NCBI RefSeq assembly: GCF_000328705.1
Contig: NC_019673.1
Location: 2,170,001 to 2,234,000, forward strand
From: Saccharothrix espanaensis DSM 44229
GTDB taxonomy: Bacteria; Actinomycetota; Actinomycetes; Mycobacteriales; Pseudonocardiaceae
Length of the DNA: 64,000 nt
Reading direction: 5' to 3'
Shown here: piece by piece, positions 61,799 through 64,000 of the stretch
Numbering within the stretch: the stretch's first letter is position 1
How the letters are laid out: each line of letters starts with the position of its first letter
Notes under the pieces: model-generated
What the model was told of the DNA's origin: nothing
Database searches by the model: none
The model's input: only the letters and a program-made list of their open reading frames with translations
Translations under genes and position numbers: made by a program

Positions 61799-62992
61799 TC
61801 ACACCCGTTTCAGGACGAGCGCGGCGTTCACCCCGCCGAAGGCGGCGTTGAGGGACAGCGCGTGGGTGATCGGCGCGCGGCGGCCCACGTCGGGCAGGTA
61901 GTCCAGGTCGCACTCGGGATCGGGCACCCGCAGGCTCGCCGTCGGCGGCAACAGGCCCTCGCGCAGCGCGAGCAGCGTGATCACCGCCTCCACCGCGCCG
62001 GTGGCCTCCAGCATGTGGCCGGTGCTGCCCTTGGTGGAGCTGATGGGCACGGCGGGCGCGTGCGCGCCGAGGATCCGGCGCAGGCCGGCGGTCTCGGCCA
62101 CGTCGTTGAGCGGGGTGCCGGTGCCGTGCGCGTTGACGTAGCCCAGCTGCCCCACGTCCACCTCGGCGCTGCGCAGCGCGGCCCGCGCCGCCCGGACCAG
62201 TCCCTTGCCCTTCGGGTGCGGCTTGATGACGTGGTGGGCGTCGGAGGACATGCCCCAGCCGGCGACCTCGGCGAGCGGTTCGGCGCCTCGCGCCCGGGCG
62301 CGCTCGGCCGACTCCAGCACCAGCACGGCCGCGCCGTCGCCGTGCAGCAGGCCGTCCCGGTCGGCCGCGAACGGCCGCACCGCGCCGGACCTGCTCAGCG
62401 CCTTGCCCGAGTCGAACTTCGCGAACACGTCCTCGGTGACCAGGTACGCGCCGCCGCACACCACCGCGTCGGCCAGCCCGCGCCGGACGAGTTCCGCGCC
62501 GTGGCCGATCGCGTTCGTCGACGCGACGCAGGCGTTGACGAACGCGAGCCGGGGCGTGCCGAGCCCGAACGCCGCGCCCATCGACTCCGGCAGGTGACCG
62601 GGCAGGCTGTCCACTGTCCGGGGGTTGCCGGGGTCCCGACCCTCGGCGTGGTCGGTCCAGAACGACCGCGCCGCCGAGTGGTCGCCGTTGGTCCCCAGCA
62701 GCACGGGCGCACCGGCCGCGTCGGTGCCCGACATGCGCAGCGCCTCGGCGGCGCACGCGTGCAGCACCTCGGCCTGCGTCGGCGTGTAGCCGGGCTTGAC
62801 CGGCACGCCGGGCATCTCCGGGCCGTCGCCCTCGTAGGTCGCGGCGTGCGCGGCGTGGTAGGGGGTGCTGTCGAAGCGGGTGACCGGCGCGAAGCCGGGC
62901 CGGCCGGTGAAGACGTTGTCCAGCAACGCCTCCGGCCCGAAGCCGAAGGCGGTCAGGACGCCGTACCCGGTGATCACGACCTCACGGGACAT
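61799..62992 (-). CDS. Ketosynthase alpha (type II, polyene-forming)
   Basis: 397 residues with the full FabF-type triad: Cys155 in FVNACVASTNAIG, His289 in YVNAHGTGTPLND and His326 in SSTKGSTGHMLEATG. It elongates ACP-bound chains with malonyl-ACP. The start overlaps the 3' end of the ACP gene upstream by 11 bp, and the KS-beta gene follows after 32 bp. Together with the ketoreductase and MaoC pair it forms the polyene machinery. Confidence 0.95.
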   Translation of the reverse strand: MSREVVITGYGVLTAFGFGPEALLDNVFTGRPGFAPVTRFDSTPYHAAHAATYEGDGPEMPGVPVKPGYTPTQAEVLHACAAEALRMSGTDAAGAPVLLGTNGDHSAARSFWTDHAEGRDPGNPRTVDSLPGHLPESMGAAFGLGTPRLAFVNACVASTNAIGHGAELVRRGLADAVVCGGAYLVTEDVFAKFDSGKALSRSGAVRPFAADRDGLLHGDGAAVLVLESAERARARGAEPLAEVAGWGMSSDAHHVIKPHPKGKGLVRAARAALRSAEVDVGQLGYVNAHGTGTPLNDVAETAGLRRILGAHAPAVPISSTKGSTGHMLEATGAVEAVITLLALREGLLPPTASLRVPDPECDLDYLPDVGRRAPITHALSLNAAFGGVNAALVLKRV

Positions 62993-63239
62993 GCCGTGCT
63001 CCTTCCAGCGCGCCGGCCTGCACCCGGCGCAGGACGAGGTGGAGCGAGCCGATGGAGTCGCTGGCGGCGACCTCGTCCTCGTCCTCGGGGCCGACGACGA
63101 TCCCGTACTGCTCCTCCAGGTGGTGCAACAGCCACACCGAGGTCAGCGAGTCCAGGACGAGTTCGGTCGAGCTGTCCCACTCGGCGAGCGGGAGGCCGGA
63201 CTCCCGCAGGAGCCGCGCCACGTCGGACTCGGTGATCAC
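62982..63239 (-). CDS. Acyl carrier protein
   Basis: 85 residues from GTG 63239, overlapping the upstream ACP stop (GTGA). Phosphopantetheine site TELVLDSLTSVWLLHHLEEQ. Acidic, as expected. Likely carrier for chain extension by the adjacent KS pair. Confidence 0.9.
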   Translation of the reverse strand: MITESDVARLLRESGLPLAEWDSSTELVLDSLTSVWLLHHLEEQYGIVVGPEDEDEVAASDSIGSLHLVLRRVQAGALEGARHVP

Positions 63240-63514
63240 CTGGCCACGCTGCCCGCGGCGGCGGCCGACCGCAGGCCGACCACGGTGTCCACCAGCGCGC
63301 CGAGGTCGGGCACGAGGTCTGCGGTCAGCTCGTCCTCCTGGAGTTCGACGCCGTACGCGCCCTCCAGCTGGAGCACCAGCTCGATCATGGCCAGCGACTC
63401 CAGCCCCAGGCCCTCCTCGCCGAGCGGGAGGTCGTCCTCGACCCGGTCGGGCAGCGGAATGTTGATCACGTCCCTGATCACGGTCAGGATGAACTCTCGG
63501 GTTTCTGCGCGCAT
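63236..63514 (-). CDS. Acyl carrier protein
   Basis: 92 residues from ATG 63514. Phosphopantetheine site GLGLESLAMIELVLQLEGAY. It sits between the aldolase and the second ACP. Either it serves a polyene chain or it is the aryl carrier for the aminohydroxybenzoate unit; sequence does not decide. Confidence 0.9.
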   Translation of the reverse strand: MRAETREFILTVIRDVINIPLPDRVEDDLPLGEEGLGLESLAMIELVLQLEGAYGVELQEDELTADLVPDLGALVDTVVGLRSAAAAGSVAR

Positions 63515-63553
63515 CGGTGTCTCCGTTGGGTGGTGGTCGGCCCGGGGCTCCGC

Positions 63554-64000
63554 TCAGCGGGCCGGGACCGAGTGGACGCGGTCGAGCACGGGCACGGGGG
63601 ACAGGGCTTCCTCGTGCACCACGGCCGAGACGGCGCGGATCACGCTCGCGGGCGAACTGCTCTGGAAGATGCCCCGGCCGATCGCCAGCCCGCTGCACCC
63701 GTGCGCCAGCAGCGTCGCGGCGAACGCCGCCGGGTCGACGCCCCGGTTGCCCGGACCGCCCGCCGAGAGCACCGGGATCGGGCAGCTCTCCACCACCTCC
63801 GCCATCCGCTCCAGCGGCACCGGCCAGGTGGTCTTCACCAGCGACGCGCCCAGGTCCGCCGCGATGTTGACCACGTGCGACAGCAGCGTCGGGTCGTGCG
63901 GGTCGGTGATCGCCGGGCCGCGCGGGTACACCATCGCCAGCAGCGGCACGTTCCACCGGCGGCACGCGTCGGCCACCGCGCCGAGGTCGGCCAGCTGCCG
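63554..64000 (-). CDS. DhnA-type class I aldolase, GriI-like (5' part beyond window)
   Basis: The last 148 codons of a gene running in from the right edge. DhnA/FBA class I pattern: RWNVPLLAMVYPRGP, the Schiff-base Lys in LGASLVKTTWPVPL, VLSAGGPG and GCSGLAIGRGIFQS. In grixazone and manumycin pathways such an aldolase (GriI type) joins aspartate semialdehyde and dihydroxyacetone phosphate to start 3-amino-4-hydroxybenzoate synthesis; the partner GriH type should lie beyond 64000. It is first visible gene of the aldolase-ACP-ACP-KS-KS-LLM operon. Confidence 0.85.
   Translation of the reverse strand, partial: RQLADLGAVADACRRWNVPLLAMVYPRGPAITDPHDPTLLSHVVNIAADLGASLVKTTWPVPLERMAEVVESCPIPVLSAGGPGNRGVDPAAFAATLLAHGCSGLAIGRGIFQSSSPASVIRAVSAVVHEEALSPVPVLDRVHSVPAR

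Overview
The window is high-GC DNA with GTG/TTG starts and strong GGAGG-type ribosome sites. It carries an NB-ARC/TPR protein, a peptidase inhibitor I36, secreted RHS proteins and a manumycin-type biosynthetic cluster. Together these point to a filamentous actinomycete, most likely in or near the Pseudonocardiales or Streptomyces; no marker fixes the genus. It falls into three parts.

(1) 1-7.7 kb, DNA-processing island. A 5'-truncated Toprim protein (DUF2220/JetD-like), a GIY-YIG protein and a DUF6884 protein precede a tightly overlapping preQ0 operon, queC-queE-queD. Facing it is a predicted restriction endonuclease with an EVE-like domain, a phosphorothioate-binding (SBD-like) domain and an HNH nuclease. 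Next come two adjacent genes of unknown function that share a C-terminal module. No folE or DNA transglycosylase is visible, so what becomes of the preQ0 is open.

(2) 7.7-45.4 kb, mobile and polymorphic-toxin region. A 220-bp segment carrying the 3' half of a tRNA-Pro-like gene plus a terminator occurs twice, near 8.1-9.8 kb and 37.5 kb. The first copy is split by an IS4 element with a clean 10-bp target duplication and is followed by integrase debris. Between the copies lie an IS30 element, recombinase fossils, an AfsR-like NB-ARC/TPR protein, an HTH regulator next to an orphan lasso-type precursor, a secreted protease inhibitor, and a response regulator with two tandem sensor kinases. The same interval holds a divergent pair of giant secreted proteins: a LamG/SGNH-like protein and an RHS toxin with its immunity gene. 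Beyond the second copy is a decayed paralogous locus: the 3' end of the LamG/SGNH gene is joined directly to an RHS 3' end that carries a HINT domain, a different toxin tip and its own immunity gene. A nest of insertion sequences follows (IS1182 inside IS3, abutting an older transposase).

(3) 45.5-64 kb, a biosynthetic cluster of the manumycin/asukamycin/colabomycin type, continuing past the right edge. It has a GriI-like aldolase for 3-amino-4-hydroxybenzoate, three ACPs, a KS-alpha/short KS-beta pair, two KAS III enzymes, a ketoreductase, two MaoC-type dehydratase subunits, a hotdog thioesterase and an arylamine N-acetyltransferase-like amide synthase. It also has a 5-aminolevulinate synthase with two AMP-forming ligases (the C5N unit), a FAD monooxygenase, a flavin reductase, a luciferase-like oxygenase, and TetR and LuxR regulators. 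The expected product is a polyene amide joining an aminohydroxybenzoate-derived mC7N core to a 2-amino-3-hydroxycyclopent-2-enone. Divergent intergenic regions and perfect hairpins separate the cluster into about six transcription units.
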